NCBI RefSeq assembly: GCF_000165425.1
Contig: NW_001799499.1
Location: 62,001 to 126,000 of the forward strand
Origin: Paramecium tetraurelia
Taxonomy: Eukaryota; Ciliophora; Oligohymenophorea; Peniculida; Parameciidae
Length of the DNA stretch: 64,000 bases
Direction of reading: 5' to 3'
Shown here piece after piece: positions 9,323 through 21,714 of this stretch. Below the pieces are notes generated by a model. It searched no databases. It worked only from the letters and a program-made list of their open reading frames with translations, and was not told the origin of the DNA. A program made the translations under genes and the position numbers. Positions within the stretch are counted from its first letter, which is position 1. The number at the start of each line of letters is the position of its first letter.

Positions 9323-12300
9323 ATGAAGCAAACACTTAAATTATCTCCTGTCAAATAATTGTTAAATTATATATTTTACAACTTTTAGATCCCCATTCAA
9401 TTTGGATTCCACTTTCCGATAAAAAACACTCATTTAAAAGACCGAAGGTAGTGCATCTGACCCTCTTCTTAAAATTAATCTGAAAAACCTTGAAATTCCA
9501 AAGGATAAACTTCTATTTGCTACAGAAACCAAGCATATTTCTAAATCACTAATCGACTTAGATGATGTAACAAATCCTTCATATATTTTAGCAATTCGAT
9601 TACATTAAGACTTTTCGAGCAATGCCTATGCAAACTATAAAAGAAATCTATGATACTGATCGCAAAGAGATAGAAAGATTAAGTTCAGCAGAGAGACATA
9701 TTCCCATGGATTCCAGATTAGCTCCAATAAGACCATAACTATAGCAACCAAATATTCCAGAATTTCGTAAATATTTTAAAGAAAATGAAAGATTTCAAGA
9801 AATGCAGCAATTTTATTAAATTGATCCAAATATTTATTAAAAAATGACTGAAAAAGTATCATACATAATCTAATATTAGATTAAATAAGAGAAATTAATG
9901 CCTAGAGAGATGAAACTATTCACTAACAATAACAATGACAAACTTATAGCAAATAATTTATTAGGATCTGATATGTACGTAGATCTGTTTTCTGAAGGGC
10001 TATCCTCATCTCATTTTAGCAATTTAAAGTCACTCTAAATGAAGAACAATAAATTAAATAACAATAGAATCACTATGATAGCCAAAAATCTCCCTAGTAG
10101 CATTATTGATCTGGATTTCAGTAACAATGCTATAGGAAATGGAGGCATTGCTAGCATTTGCGATTTCTTAAACTCTAAAAATTGCTATTTACAAATATTA
10201 AATTTAGAAGATAATAAATTAAGAGATGGACCTATAATGACTATTCTTAAGACCCTTCAATAGAGTAAAACCATAAAAGTCATAAAATTTTCAAAAAACT
10301 ATATTACTGACATTAGCATGGATTAGTTTGGAAATCTATTGAAAACAGTAACTAAATTTATATAAATAGAGTAATTCATTGTAAGAAGTGTACTTGCATT
10401 ATAATTAAATACGAAACCAAGGAGGAACTGTATTCTTTAGGGCACTTCTAAAAAATTAATATATGAAAGTGCTAGATTTCTCTTTCAATAAATTGGGATA
10501 ACACAAGGAATGTGTGTAGATGATATCTGAGTAAATATTTTTATCCATAAAGGGTCTTAGGCAAACCACATTCCGAATTATCTCATCTTGACTTATCATA
10601 TAATAATTTCAATAATGAAGACTCCAAAATATTCCATCAAGCTGTTATGTTTAATTAAATAATATACGGATTTCATTTTGAGGGCAATGGAGATTATTGT
10701 ATCAACACAAGAGGGTTTTTTGTCAATCAGAAAGAATTAGATTAGGAATACAACGCCTTGGTTTCAAAATAATCGATAAGACTGTCGACACAATAATTTG
10801 TTGATTAAAGTCTCAATAAAATAGATTTGAAGAATAAAATGAACAAATTGGATTAGAATTTTCAATTGGCAGATCCATCCTTATTCAAGAGAATCTAAAG
10901 TACAGATTGGACAAACAATAAGTCTCGAGATAATTGTTGGCTATGCGAGGGTTGGACGGAAATCAGATTTCAATATATAGTTGGTAAATCAGGAAGTATT
11001 AGCGACTATCCAATATATTTGCATTTAGATTTTGAAAATTATAGGCCAATGATTATGGAATAGGATTAATAGATCTTTTTTCTATTAAGAATGTGTCCGC
11101 CAAATAGAAAGATTAAATATTTTTTTAGTAATCCCTTTTTAGATATTTAATTTACAGCAAAAGATCAACGTATAACTGCATTAGAAGATTTTGAACCAAT
11201 TAAAATGTAAGGGATACCCATGATCTATGCAGATACTTCTATTGTTTATAGTTAAAAGATTTCAATAGTCAATTATTTGTCAGCCACGATCAATAAGAAA
11301 GTACTTGACTCATAAAAGCACTATATTCCCACAGTATTATCTAGACCTAGAGAATAAGAGAAAATAATTTATATAGATCCTAATAAGGCAAAGGAGAAAA
11401 TATGGTCAATTGAGAATTCAATCTTTCGTGATTTCTAGGCAGATACAGAAGGACATCTTTTAGATTGCTTTGATTTTGATTTCGAATGTGGAAGATTATA
11501 AAAACATATCCCTGATCCTGAGGATTTGGAAGTTTTAAAAACAAAGGTAAAAGTATTCTACAAGAATATATTGGCATGTTATAAATATTACTGTGCTGAA
11601 ACTCTAAATTACGAAATTCCCTGTTTGAATCAGTAAAGCTTTATTGATTTTATATCACAAACTCACATACTTTCAAAATCAATATTAAACAACATTGACT
11701 TATAATTAACTTATTTGTCAAGTTATGTTGTTCAGAAATCAGCTGAATTTATTCATGTCCTTGATAAATGCTTAGTTAGATATCAATTTCTTGAGATTAT
11801 TATTCGTTTGGCTAAGGAATAATATTTGAGAGTGAATCAATGCAATAATATTACCGAAGCTTTGGATAAGTTGTTTCAGTAAGATAAGGTTCTAGATTTG
11901 ATACAAGAATATGGAGTTCCTTAGGATTGGAGAGATAACAGATATTGGACTTAATTAATGGATTCCACTATAAAAATGAAGATCCAATTTCTATAGTTAA
12001 TGTATGATTATGCATCAAAGATTACATTCAAACATACTAAATATGTAACTCTGACAGATTTCAAACTGTTTATCGAATAATTAGATTTAGGAAAGTACGT
12101 TTCTGAGAAAGAACTCTACTTAATTTATCTACAGAGTATGTAAACATAGAGAGATGAATTGAGAGAGTCTAAACATGTATAGATGCAATTTTTAGAATTT
12201 GTTGAAGCTATCGCACGATTAGCAGAGAAAATATCTCCAATATCACCAATGTATGCTGTTCGTAATCCAACAGTTAATAAAATAACTAGAAAGTCCTTAC

Positions 12301-12866
12301 CCTTATTTGTTAAATTTGAAGGGCTTCTCTTTATTATATTTTAAAAGATTAAATAAGGGATTACTACAAAAACAAATGAATAATAAATTTAAGAGTTGGA
12401 AAAAAACGTTATTTCCAAAACCATATTGAAAACAATTTAAGCCAAGAAATTGGGAGTGTTTGGTATGTTAATATAAATTATAATATTTTTAGAGGAGGAC
12501 AGAAGTTCAGATGAGGAAAGAGAGAAAGAGTCAAGAAATGTGCCATTATTACCAGATGAGAAAGATTTGTAGGAGATAAAAGAGAAGAAAGTGGCTGGGA
12601 GCGGATGGAGTAAATTAAGGAATTGGGCAAATAAAAAAAAATTGTAGAAATAGGGAAATCCAGAATAGATTAACATGTTAAAACAATTATAAACATATTA
12701 AGATGAAGAGGAAAGATATGTGTAAGTGGAATATGAGCAAGCATCAATTTATGAGAAGATGGAAATCAAACAGAGACAAAAAATGAAGTAAGAGTTTCAA
12801 AGAACTAAATTAAATTAAGAACCAACATTCAAATTTGAAGAGGAAGATGAATTTAAAAGATTCTGA
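9323..12866 (+). CDS. Large leucine-rich-repeat protein
   Basis: About 1,140 residues from ATG 9323 to TGA 12864-12866. Introns are at 9361-9388, 9567-9591, 10348-10369, 10531-10552 and about 12463-12492. The N-terminal 120 residues are hydrophilic. LRRs of the ribonuclease-inhibitor type follow (LDFSNNAIGNGGIASICDFL, LQILNLEDNKLRDG, YLHYNQIRNQGGTVFFRALL). A long unrecognised region comes next, with a Trp/Cys patch (DNCWLCEGW) and a helical segment with Asp/Glu-rich turns. The C-terminus is acidic and Lys-rich. LRRs suggest a protein-binding scaffold. The role is unknown. Confidence 0.85.
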
Positions 12867-12908
12867 TTTACAGAAACAAACAAAAACTTATATTTATTTT
12901 TATAACAA

Positions 12909-13541
12909 TCATTCCCATCCATTAATAAATGACAAGTCAGATGATTAATGTTCATCTAATATTATTTGCAATTATTCATTAACGTTCAGATTTGATTTTT
13001 TTATTATATTAGATTTAGGTTTAATATGAAACGAGATCCTGCTTGCAATTCTGATATCGTCTTATTATTCTTATTAACGATGTTATAATTATCTTAATTA
13101 GCTTTTGATAAGCCCATTTTTTTTGTTCAAGTGTGGAATTTTCATCGTATCAGGTATCTATACATGGTATAGCAATTTAGGTTCATTCTTGTTTTCTTTT
13201 TATCTTTAGTATGAAAGATTCCTATTATTTTCAATAGGGTAAACAATGTATGATGTATTAACCCTTCTTCTTACATACTGTTTTTTTGCCTATTGATGTT
13301 TTTATTCTTATGTGTTATCTAGATTAAGGAGGCCTTTTCTGATAATTTACTCAGTGTGATTTCCGAAGACCTAATTAGAATTTGAGAATATTAGATTTTC
13401 ATTGATTTCTTTAATTAGAGGATACTTGAATTGAAATTGATTCAAAGTCTGATTGAGAGGTGGAACATTATAGAAGGTCTTGCAATTATTGGAGTTATCG
13501 GTTTTGTTATGATAAGATTTCTTTTGAGCATTATTATTCAT
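12909..13541 (-). CDS. Hypothetical basic Asn/Gln-rich protein
   Basis: One uninterrupted code-6 frame of about 210 residues from ATG 13541 (MNNNAQKKSYHNKTDNSNN) to TGA 12909-12911. It is rich in Asn, Gln, Lys and Arg. It has no membrane segment and no recognised domain, and is probably disordered. An alternative in-frame ATG lies 11 codons upstream, preceded by hydrophobic residues. It is convergent with the LRR gene (43 bp gap). Confidence 0.65.
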
Positions 13542-13563
13542 TTCAAGAAATATTATTAATAAA

Positions 13564-14183
13564 ATGCATAACAATAATCCAAGAAGTAGTTCTCACAAAT
13601 AATTAAAAACCTTGCAAAGCCAAATCTAATCTACTCCAGTATTAAAGTCTATAGAATAACTGAAGACAGAAGGAATTCAATACTATTACCATTAAGGATA
13701 TGAAAGGAAGGCTCTACATAAAATTTTTACACTTAATACTAAAAAAAGACATATACAAAGATATATAAATCAACAAGTTTATAATGCCGATTTAAATGGA
13801 ATTTCCCTTAAGGCCAGCTAAATGGACCGATTTAATTTGTATTAAAAAGGCTTGACGGAGTACTTTATAATAAATGATAATTTAGTGAATTACTAGCAAA
13901 TTCTAAAAGTTACAGCAATTTATCTCGCTTGAAAAAAGGAGACTTTCAAACTAGTTCTACTGAATAACTCTATGGATATAAAAACTCACAGCATAGAGAC
14001 ATACGTATTACATCAGGTCAGAGAATTCCATCGGTCTAATAAGAGAATTATCAAAATAATCAAAATAGAGTTTCTGTATCGAAACACTAGGTTAGACCCA
14101 AAAGAGAAGAACAATTAGTGTAGGCAATAAGGAAAGACAATTTATTTACAATCGTTTATAAGTCTAACATCTTTTCCAATTGA
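13564..14183 (+). CDS. Hypothetical Gln/Ser-rich protein
   Basis: ATG 13564 begins MHNNNPRSSSHKQLKTLQSQ. A 26-nt intron at 13860-13885 restores the frame, which ends at TGA 14181-14183. The product has about 198 residues and is basic, with many TAA/TAG-coded Gln. No domain was recognised. It starts 22 bp from the ATG of the divergent minus gene at 13541, so both promoters share a very small space. Confidence 0.65.
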
Positions 14184-14205
14184 TATATTTACTATTTAAT
14201 ATTTT

Positions 14206-14810
14206 ATGAATTTCAAGTTTAAAACAATCAGAAGAACCAGGAATGCCTTAAATGCTTAATAAATATATTGGGAAATAATTAAATTAAAGAAATATTTTAG
14301 AGTGAAAACTATTTTTGGAGAAGAGAAAAAAACTGAAATCATTTTTCATAGAACACAATTACCAAATAAATATCGCACTCATGATATGAGTTTATTTATT
14401 GAGCAACATCAAGAAACACAGAATTCGTTCTATTACATAGCAATAGGACTATTTAGCTTTGCGACAATGCATTTCTATGCAAAAATGCTATATGATGATG
14501 ATACTAGATATTGGGTCAGCATTCGATATCCAAATCACATGAAATACTTTGACATCTTTAATACTCGCATATAATAACAATATGATTATATTTTGGAGAA
14601 AGTATAACATACAACATAAAAGTTTAGTTACAACTAAAGAATAAAGATCTGAGTGGAGCTGTCGGATATCATAATGTAAAACAGGGCATTAAAGATCTAT
14701 TCAAAAGAGAGACTAAGATCATTGATTTTGAAACTACAGACTAATCCATATAAGGATTGGATAGTTTTTTATAGGAATAAGATAAAAAAGTACTTAAATC
14801 AATTAAATGA
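14206..14810 (+). CDS. Hypothetical protein with one hydrophobic helix
   Basis: ATG 14206 gives a strongly basic N-terminus (MNFKFKTIRRTRNALNAQQ) like a mitochondrial leader. Then come THDMSLFIEQHQETQ and a membrane-like helix (FYYIAIGLFSFATMHFYA). A 26-nt intron lies at about 14601-14626, followed by a charged tail ending at TGA 14808-14810. The product has about 190 residues. An inner-membrane mitochondrial location is a guess from the leader and helix. No family was recognised. Its stop overlaps the possible start of the next gene. Confidence 0.6.
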
Positions 14811-17112
14811 ATTTTATATTTGATCAACTTAATCATTAAATCGATGATATCATAAATCATTACAATCTTTCGAAAATGCCCGCTTTGTAACTCATTTCTG
14901 TTATCCTAAACTATTTGGTTGGAGATACAAGACAAAGTTGTGGAATTGAAAAAAAAGAAGAGATCTATAAAACCATTTTAATCATTAAAAACCACCTCAA
15001 AAGTGATCCAACTTTGAAAATGAATTTATACAATGCTGATTATGTTGTTAAGAATAATGATTTAACCATTAAAGATTTAGATATTCATTATAAATGCAAA
15101 TTTGAGCTGAATGAAATTAAGTAAAAGATCAAAAATAGAGATTAAAAATTGGCAGAAACAACCTATTCATATCTAAGAGACTTATAAGGTCTTAGAGAAT
15201 AATTGTTTAGACAAGCAAATAATCTAAATTACGATTTATCTGATCATAGACATTTTGATACCTTTGAAATAACTGATCCAAAATACAGAGAGCTGTTGAA
15301 TACTAAAGTTACCAATATTAAAGCTGACTACGAATAGAAAATTAAATATCTAACATAAATATTGGAATCTTAGAAAAAGGAAATAGGAGCATTGAAATCC
15401 TAAATATAAGATTATCAATACAGAGCAGAACACTATGAAAATCCAGAGTTTTTAATTAGGAAACTGTTTCATGTAGAGAGAGATCCTTATGAATTGTGGA
15501 GACTTGTTTAAGATAACTAAGGAAATCCTTTCCTCTTTTAAGTGTTCTCAAATTAGAAAAAAGGTTATGGAATAGATTACACAGAAATAGATTAACTTTT
15601 GATGGCTGTTAAAGTTCAGGATAGAATATTTGAGCGACAGAAACAAACGTTGGATTAACAACTCGCTTAATTTATGGAAAGAATCTTAGAAGATGTTTAT
15701 GATTTAAGATAATAGGTTTTGGACAAAGAATCTGAATTAGATACTTAATAAAAACAATACATTAGAAATCTAACTTTATTGAACAAAACTATACTGAAAG
15801 CTTTTAATAAAAGTAACCTTTCAATTATTATTAAGTTATAAGTTCATATAACTTGTTGTTGATGAAGACTACTTTTAAAATATGGAAAGACAAAGAACTT
15901 AAATTAGCTCCTCTCCTAAAAGATTTATCTAAATTTTAAATTAAAAATCTTGAGCATGAGTTATTTGATTATTTTATCTAATAAATAAATGAGATGTAGG
16001 ATAAAGTAATATTTTTAGAATTGAAACTTAATGATTAAAAAGCATTATCTAAAACTTTAGAAACTAAAAATTAAATTGTTCAAAATACATTAGCATTATT
16101 AAAATGTAATTTCAATATTAAAAATTTTGATTTGGATCTCGAACAAAAATTATTGAAGTTAGATAATTTTCAAATCAGATTTTGTAAAGAATTATTAGAT
16201 TAATTAATGTTATAGAAATTGACCTATTAAAAGTATTTATAATAAATTCAAAAACAGGATTAATATGTATAAACAGATTGTATAGAAATTGTTGACTAAT
16301 CTCTAAAAACTAAAGAGATAATGGTTGATAATGTAGGTTTTATAACATACATAAAAGAGAAGTATTAGGAAAAAAAAGAAAAATAAGCAGTCCAAAGTGG
16401 AATTCACACTTAAAATAGATCATATTCTATTTAAGAAAATTAGAAGCCAAATATTGATTAATTGCCTTAATTAAAATAACAAAATAGAAGAATGACTAAA
16501 GTAGATTCAAATACTATAAAGCAATCAAATCAGCTCCAAGTGAGTGAATAATAGGAACAATAATAATAATAATCAAATAAAATTACAAGAAAAACATCTT
16601 AAAAAGATATAGAAATTTTAGAAAAAAAATAATCTAAATTTAAAACTGATTAGTAAAATTACTCTCCCAAAAGCAATTATATTCAGAACCAGAGAATCAA
16701 TCCAAGTAGTTTTTCATTTGACAATGAACCCATATCAAATAAGCAGATGATTTGCAATTCTGATGATATATCATTTGAACAAATAGATAACAATCTATTA
16801 TTCCCCCATCAAAGAAATATACTTCCTTAAGTCTAGGTTCATAAAGAAATTAAGTAGAGTATCATGAAACAAGCTAAATCAATTTAACATACTACTTAGG
16901 TACTGTGTGATAGTGAACCTGAAAGGTAAAAGAAATGTAATGAGGCAAAAAATAAACACAAAAATATTAAATATAAAAACAACATGATAATATAATACGA
17001 GGACTATCCAAAATATGAATAATCGGAATAATTATAAATTTTTCTCAACCAATCAAGTTGTTAATCGAAAAAAAATAAAACAAAATTACCGTAATTTATC
17101 TATAAAGTGTGA
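14807..17112 (+). CDS. Long coiled-coil protein
   Basis: About 760 residues with many TAA/TAG Gln codons. The frame is open from ATG 14807 (overlapping the previous TGA as ATGA). A second in-frame ATG is at 14876 (MPALQLISVILNYLVGD), and I cannot choose between them. One 23-nt intron (GTAACC...TTAAG, about 15812-15834) is needed. The first half has a compact region with an ERDPYELWRL motif and long heptad helices. The second half is Lys/Gln/Ser-rich and likely disordered. Stop TGA is at 17110-17112. No family was recognised. A structural or cytoskeletal role is possible. Confidence 0.75.
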
Positions 17113-17815
17113 AAACATTTTTGATGATTATTTAATTAAATATTAAAAATATTATTTTTATTTATATTTAGGATAAATTTGGATATATTTTAATAACTCA
17201 AATTTTAAGGGGATTAGTTTATATAACTAAATCACTAATTATACAGAATCATAAAGCAGCATAAAAATGAACAAAGATTAAAAATTGTTGATTTTTAAGT
17301 TGATAATCACTTGAATTGCTTTAGCTTGATAATCATTTAATTAAAGCAAAATTGCATAAGGAGAATGTAAAATAATCAAATTATTGAAGTTTCTAAATTC
17401 TAATATTGAATTGGGCTAGTTTTATGATTGAAACTTAGATTCTTCAATTTATGATTTCGAACAAAATAGCCAATTTCTAATTAAAATTGTAGAGTCGAAA
17501 AGTTATAAAAGTTTCCTAAAAATAATATATCGATAACAATTATTTTTCTATCAAACTAAATTTTGAGATTTATAGATACTTTACTCATCTGTTTTTGAAA
17601 AAAGAGGACTTTTTCTCTACAAAAAACTTTTGAAATTTCATATCAAACAAATATAAAACTCTATAAAATATGTAGATATTGATATAAAACATATATGATC
17701 TAAAAATTATCAATAAATTTTAAACAAATAATTCATTAACACAAGATTTATGAAAAATAAATAAATAAATCAAGAATTTGTTAGCTTAAGAACAAATGTC
17801 TATAATCAAAAGATT
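17113..17815. other. Convergent AT-rich intergenic region
   Basis: About 700 bp between two convergent genes. It has no convincing code-6 coding run. It contains the direct repeat TTGATAATCA (two close copies near 17300-17330) and an 8-bp inverted repeat TTGCTTTA / TAAAGCAA around the second copy. It probably holds two 3' UTRs. Confidence 0.5.
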
Positions 17816-18186
17816 TTGCAAGGGCAGCATTCATCAAGATCTTATTGAGGTTCTTTAGTATAGTACTTAATTTGTTTTAGAGATTATCCAAGGATTTGAT
17901 CTCGAAATGTTACTCTATGTTATTTTTTTCCTTTCAAAATTTCATTTTAGAACATATCTCTCCTTTAATGAGTTTTCTTCATCACCCTCTCAGTTTCAGG
18001 GTTGATTTCAATACAATCACCATCTGCTTTAATTAAATTTTCTAACTTTGGTTCAAAAGATGACACTAAAATATTAATTTTAGGCATTGACAATTCATGC
18101 AACACAGATTTTTATGTTAAAGAATGATTACCACTTAGGTCAGTTACTTCTGAGTTCCTATTCCTCAAGCTGAATAAATCAATCAT
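17816..18186 (-). CDS. Small protein with RVxF motif and Cys-rich end
   Basis: Uninterrupted frame of 123 codons from ATG 18186 (MIDLFSLRNRNSEVTDLSGN) to TGA 17816. It carries KKQHRVTFRDQ; RVTF fits the docking motif used by many protein phosphatase 1 regulators. The last residues are CCPCKIF, ending as a CaaX-like C-K-I-F with two further cysteines that could be acylated. Together this suggests a membrane-anchored PP1 partner, but both motifs are short and the reading is inference. No introns. Confidence 0.7.
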
Positions 18187-18357
18187 TATTGTTATTTTTA
18201 TTTTTTCATATGAAATAATTGCTATTTTTCATCAACTAATACTCCTAATTAATATTATAAATAATGGGGAATGTTAGTAATATTATATAAAAAAGAAAGA
18301 ATTAAAAAAAGTAAACTTTTATTCATTTCCAATAATATGCAGAAAATAGCTTTATAA

Positions 18358-19432
18358 TCATTTTTGCACAAATGTCTCTAAAATCAAAATAGGAAATTAG
18401 CCATGATTAGTGATGATTTCTAATTTTTGATCTTTCTTTTTGTAATCAGTCTCAGGAACCTGAATGAAATAGTATTATTACTTTTATAAATTTTAGATAT
18501 GGATTTTCAATGGCTGGTTTATAAAATTAATCTAAATGTAATTTTGTTTTGGATTATAATGCAATAGTGTATTCCTTATTGGATTCAAGTAAAACAGGGG
18601 TAATTTTAATATAATATTGATTATTAATGACATTTAATTAATTATGATTCAATTTCAATTGCTATTAATAAATGAATTCAATTAGATTGTATCCTTAATG
18701 TATCGAGAGATGCATTGCTTATTCTTACATTTAATCGATACCATTAATACATGGTTGCATAAAACCAATTAATTTGCAGTTACGAGCTACTTAGATAGTT
18801 GTTACAATAATTTCATTAGGTTTAACTGTTAAAATTTCATTTTTTAGTAATTGCATAAATTAGTTGATCTGAACCTTAGAGTCAAGCTTTTGAATATTTC
18901 GATAGGGATTTAAGACCTCTAATTTCTATTGAACATTTTAAAGCAGACTTTCAACATATTAGGCACTTTCATATTAGATTTTAAATTCAATATCCAATTT
19001 CACTTCTTTGTTGTCTTTTTTTGAAACTTAACTTAAATATTGTGCAACAAATTGAAATTCCAATTCTGTTAGAGTGTTTTCGTTTTTTTATTGTAGGTAT
19101 TTTTCGATTGTAGATTCAATTTATTGTTTCATCTTCAATTGTTAAATGACTTCCTTAATTTTTAACTCAACGAATTCTAATTCTTTCATTAAGTTGATTC
19201 TTAGATTAATCAGATTGTTGGATATCAAAAGTAGGTCATCATGTACTTATTTCTTTAATTGAATATATTCTTAGCTCATTTTAATACTTTATTAACAGTT
19301 CACAATAAGATGATGTGAGTGATCATGAATGCACTTTTTGCAAATCAACTTATCTTCGACACTACAATACTATTCAATGCACAGATATTATCTTTGTAGA
19401 CCATGGCTATTGCAAATGAATGAACTTGACAT
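18358..19432 (-). CDS. B-box zinc finger, coiled-coil protein
   Basis: ATG 19432 starts MSSSFICNSHGLQRQYLC. A B-box type Zn-binding set follows: C-x2-H, C-x4-C, C-x2-C (ICKKC), then a His cluster (HDHSHH), all within the first 50 residues. Next come about 120 residues of coiled coil and a C-terminal beta-rich part. A 22-nt intron (GTAATA...ATTCAG) precedes the last exon, which stops at TGA 18358-18360. B-box plus coiled coil recalls TRIM-like proteins without a RING. Its ATG lies only 24 bp after the PDI stop. Confidence 0.8.
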
Positions 19433-19456
19433 TTTATTTATATTTAATAATACACA

Positions 19457-20724
19457 TCACAAATCTTATTTCTAGGTATTTAATTTAGGTAAACTTGAGA
19501 ATGATTATCCAGATTCAATTTTCTTGATAACTCCTCTAACAAATTCATTTAAATTTTCAACTGTTAGTTATTTTTTAAATCTATAGTATTTCTTTGAATT
19601 CAAATCAATAGCCACAACCTGAGGATATCTAAAAAATTCATATCATATAAATAGCAATACCCTTCTCCAATGACACTCAATTCAGCCTCGAAATCATCAA
19701 ACTATTCTCCGACAAACCACCCTAAGTTAGCTCTGCCTGTCAATGACAAAGATGTCTATAATATACTTATATATAATTACTTTCTTCAGTATTTAAAGAG
19801 CATCTTCTTATTCTTTCTTGTCACTTGGTAAGAATCCCAAAACACAGAGGGCTTAAATAGTTTAAAAATATTACTGTTGCAAATCTAGTTTAATTTTTCG
19901 TCAGAAGTAATTTGAATCACCTCTGTAACAACTGATTAACCATCAACTGGTTTTTATTCTTTAATATATTTCAAAAGAGCATCCAAATTTCTTTCTCCCT
20001 CATATTTCTTATGAGTGTCCTTTTTGTTTCCAGCAGGGAAAAAGTAAATTGTTGGATATGACTCAACATTGAATCTTTTAGCTAATGCAGTTTAAGCAGT
20101 AGCATCAACTTTTGCTATTGGAATATCGGCTTAATGTGATAATTTATTCCATTCTGGTTAGAGCTACTTGCAATGTCCACACCATGGAGCATAGAATTCA
20201 ACAAACCAGGCTTCTTAACTATTGATAACCTGCTCATCAAAATTAGAATCAGTGAGAACAACAACTTTGGAATCGTCATTTGCTGGTTGTGGCTTGATTT
20301 CAACTCCTAATCTGTTTAGGGCAATTTCTCTAGCTCTATCCAAAAGATAATCTACTATTGCATTCTTTTTCCTTTCTCCCTCATAGGCAATAGGATCTGC
20401 TTTATTTACACCAAAGAATTTAATAGTTGGATAACTATTGACTCCATAAGGTTATCCAGCCTCTCCATCAGTAGTCATATCTAATGCACCTATTTTGATA
20501 ATTCCATCTAAAGCTTTAGCAGCCTTATTATATTCTGGGGCTAAAGCTTTACAATGACCACACCAAGGAGCGAAGAACTCGACTAGCCAAGGTTCACCTG
20601 AATCAAGGACCAATTATTTGAAATTATCTTTAGTAAGTTTGATCACTTTGGAATCTGCATCGTATAAAGCAAAGCATTATGTAATCATAAAGGTCAGAAG
20701 AAGTAAAGAACAGCAGCTTTTCAT
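19457..20724 (-). CDS. PDIA6: Protein disulfide isomerase, P5/PDIA6 type
   Basis: ATG 20724 begins with a signal peptide ([19 protein letters not shown]). Two thioredoxin domains each carry the active site APWCGHCK. They are followed by a thioredoxin-like b domain that lacks the site ([35 protein letters not shown]). Introns are at 19852-19874 (23 nt), 19756-19780 (25 nt) and 19629-19660 (32 nt). It forms and reshuffles disulfides in the ER. The last residues read K-Q-D-L, a KDEL-like retention ending. The a-a'-b layout and about 400 residues match P5. TGA is at 19457-19459. Confidence 0.93.
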
Positions 20725-21002
20725 TTAGATGTTATTTTTATTATCGTGTAGTGTTGGAAATATTCTAGAATTTATAAATCTACACGTTATATTTATACTA
20801 TATAATTATTAAATATTCTCTAATTTCCTATTATTTAACAATTCAATTTATTATAGAAATATAAATTAAATAGACAAAAACTATGAAAACAAAAATAAGT
20901 GGAAAATTAACATGTTAAAAATAATGAATTAAAGTAAAATATTTAAGATAGTATGAAATGTGTAAAATCTATTTATTTTATTATTTAATATACTAATATA
21001 TC

Positions 21003-21615
21003 TCATGCACCAATTGCTAATTTGGATCTAGCTGCTTGTTTTCTGGATTAACGAGCAACAACTTTATTATTGGCTTCCTTTTTAACATTCTCATCTCTTT
21101 AAGCTGCCCAAATTTCAATATGTGCATTTGATGATAGGAATGCTATTTGAATTATAAGTATGATAATTTTACGATTGATTCTTCCGTGAGCTCTGTATGT
21201 TCGACGTCTTCCCTTTTGAGCTCTGTTAACTTGAACATGATTGATGATCAATTTTTCATTGCTCAAATTTTTAACTTAAGCATTAGCTGCTAAATTTTAT
21301 AAGAGAGACAATACAATTCTAACACTTTTCTCTGGCCATCTACCTAATCATTGATTTTAACACTCAAATACCTTGGGATCTGCCAAATTCTTTAGCTTAT
21401 CCTGTTCTACCAACCCCACCATTGAATCTGGTGAATGGAACGCATCTCTTATGTTAAAGGACATCTTGCATGTATTTAAGAGCCTAAGCAAGTGTTTATC
21501 CCTTGATTGCTCTTGCTACTTCATATGTGTTCTTGAAATGAGTTCTTAAATCACTAGCTTTGGCCTTGGCTGATTGTTTTGCTACTGCAGGTTCTCTGGC
21601 ATATTATTTTCCCAT
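21003..21615 (-). CDS. RPL17: Cytosolic large-subunit ribosomal protein uL22 (RPL17)
   Basis: ATG 21615 begins [20 protein letters not shown]. Family segments follow: [56 protein letters not shown], the C-terminal hairpin [12 protein letters not shown] and [15 protein letters not shown]. Two introns are needed: 28 nt (GTATTTG...GATTAG) and 30 nt (GTAAAA...AAATAG), the second falling exactly inside GRIN|PF. The product is about 185 residues. The hairpin lines the ribosomal exit tunnel. Gln at TAA/TAG positions matches the family, a good test of the code. TGA is at 21003. Confidence 0.95.
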
Positions 21616-21714
21616 TAAATTATATCCTTTTTAATTTATTTAATTTTTTTTCAAATTTTATTAAGAATTGAATAACAATAATGTTTTATATATTGATATT
21701 TAGATGCAGCCATT

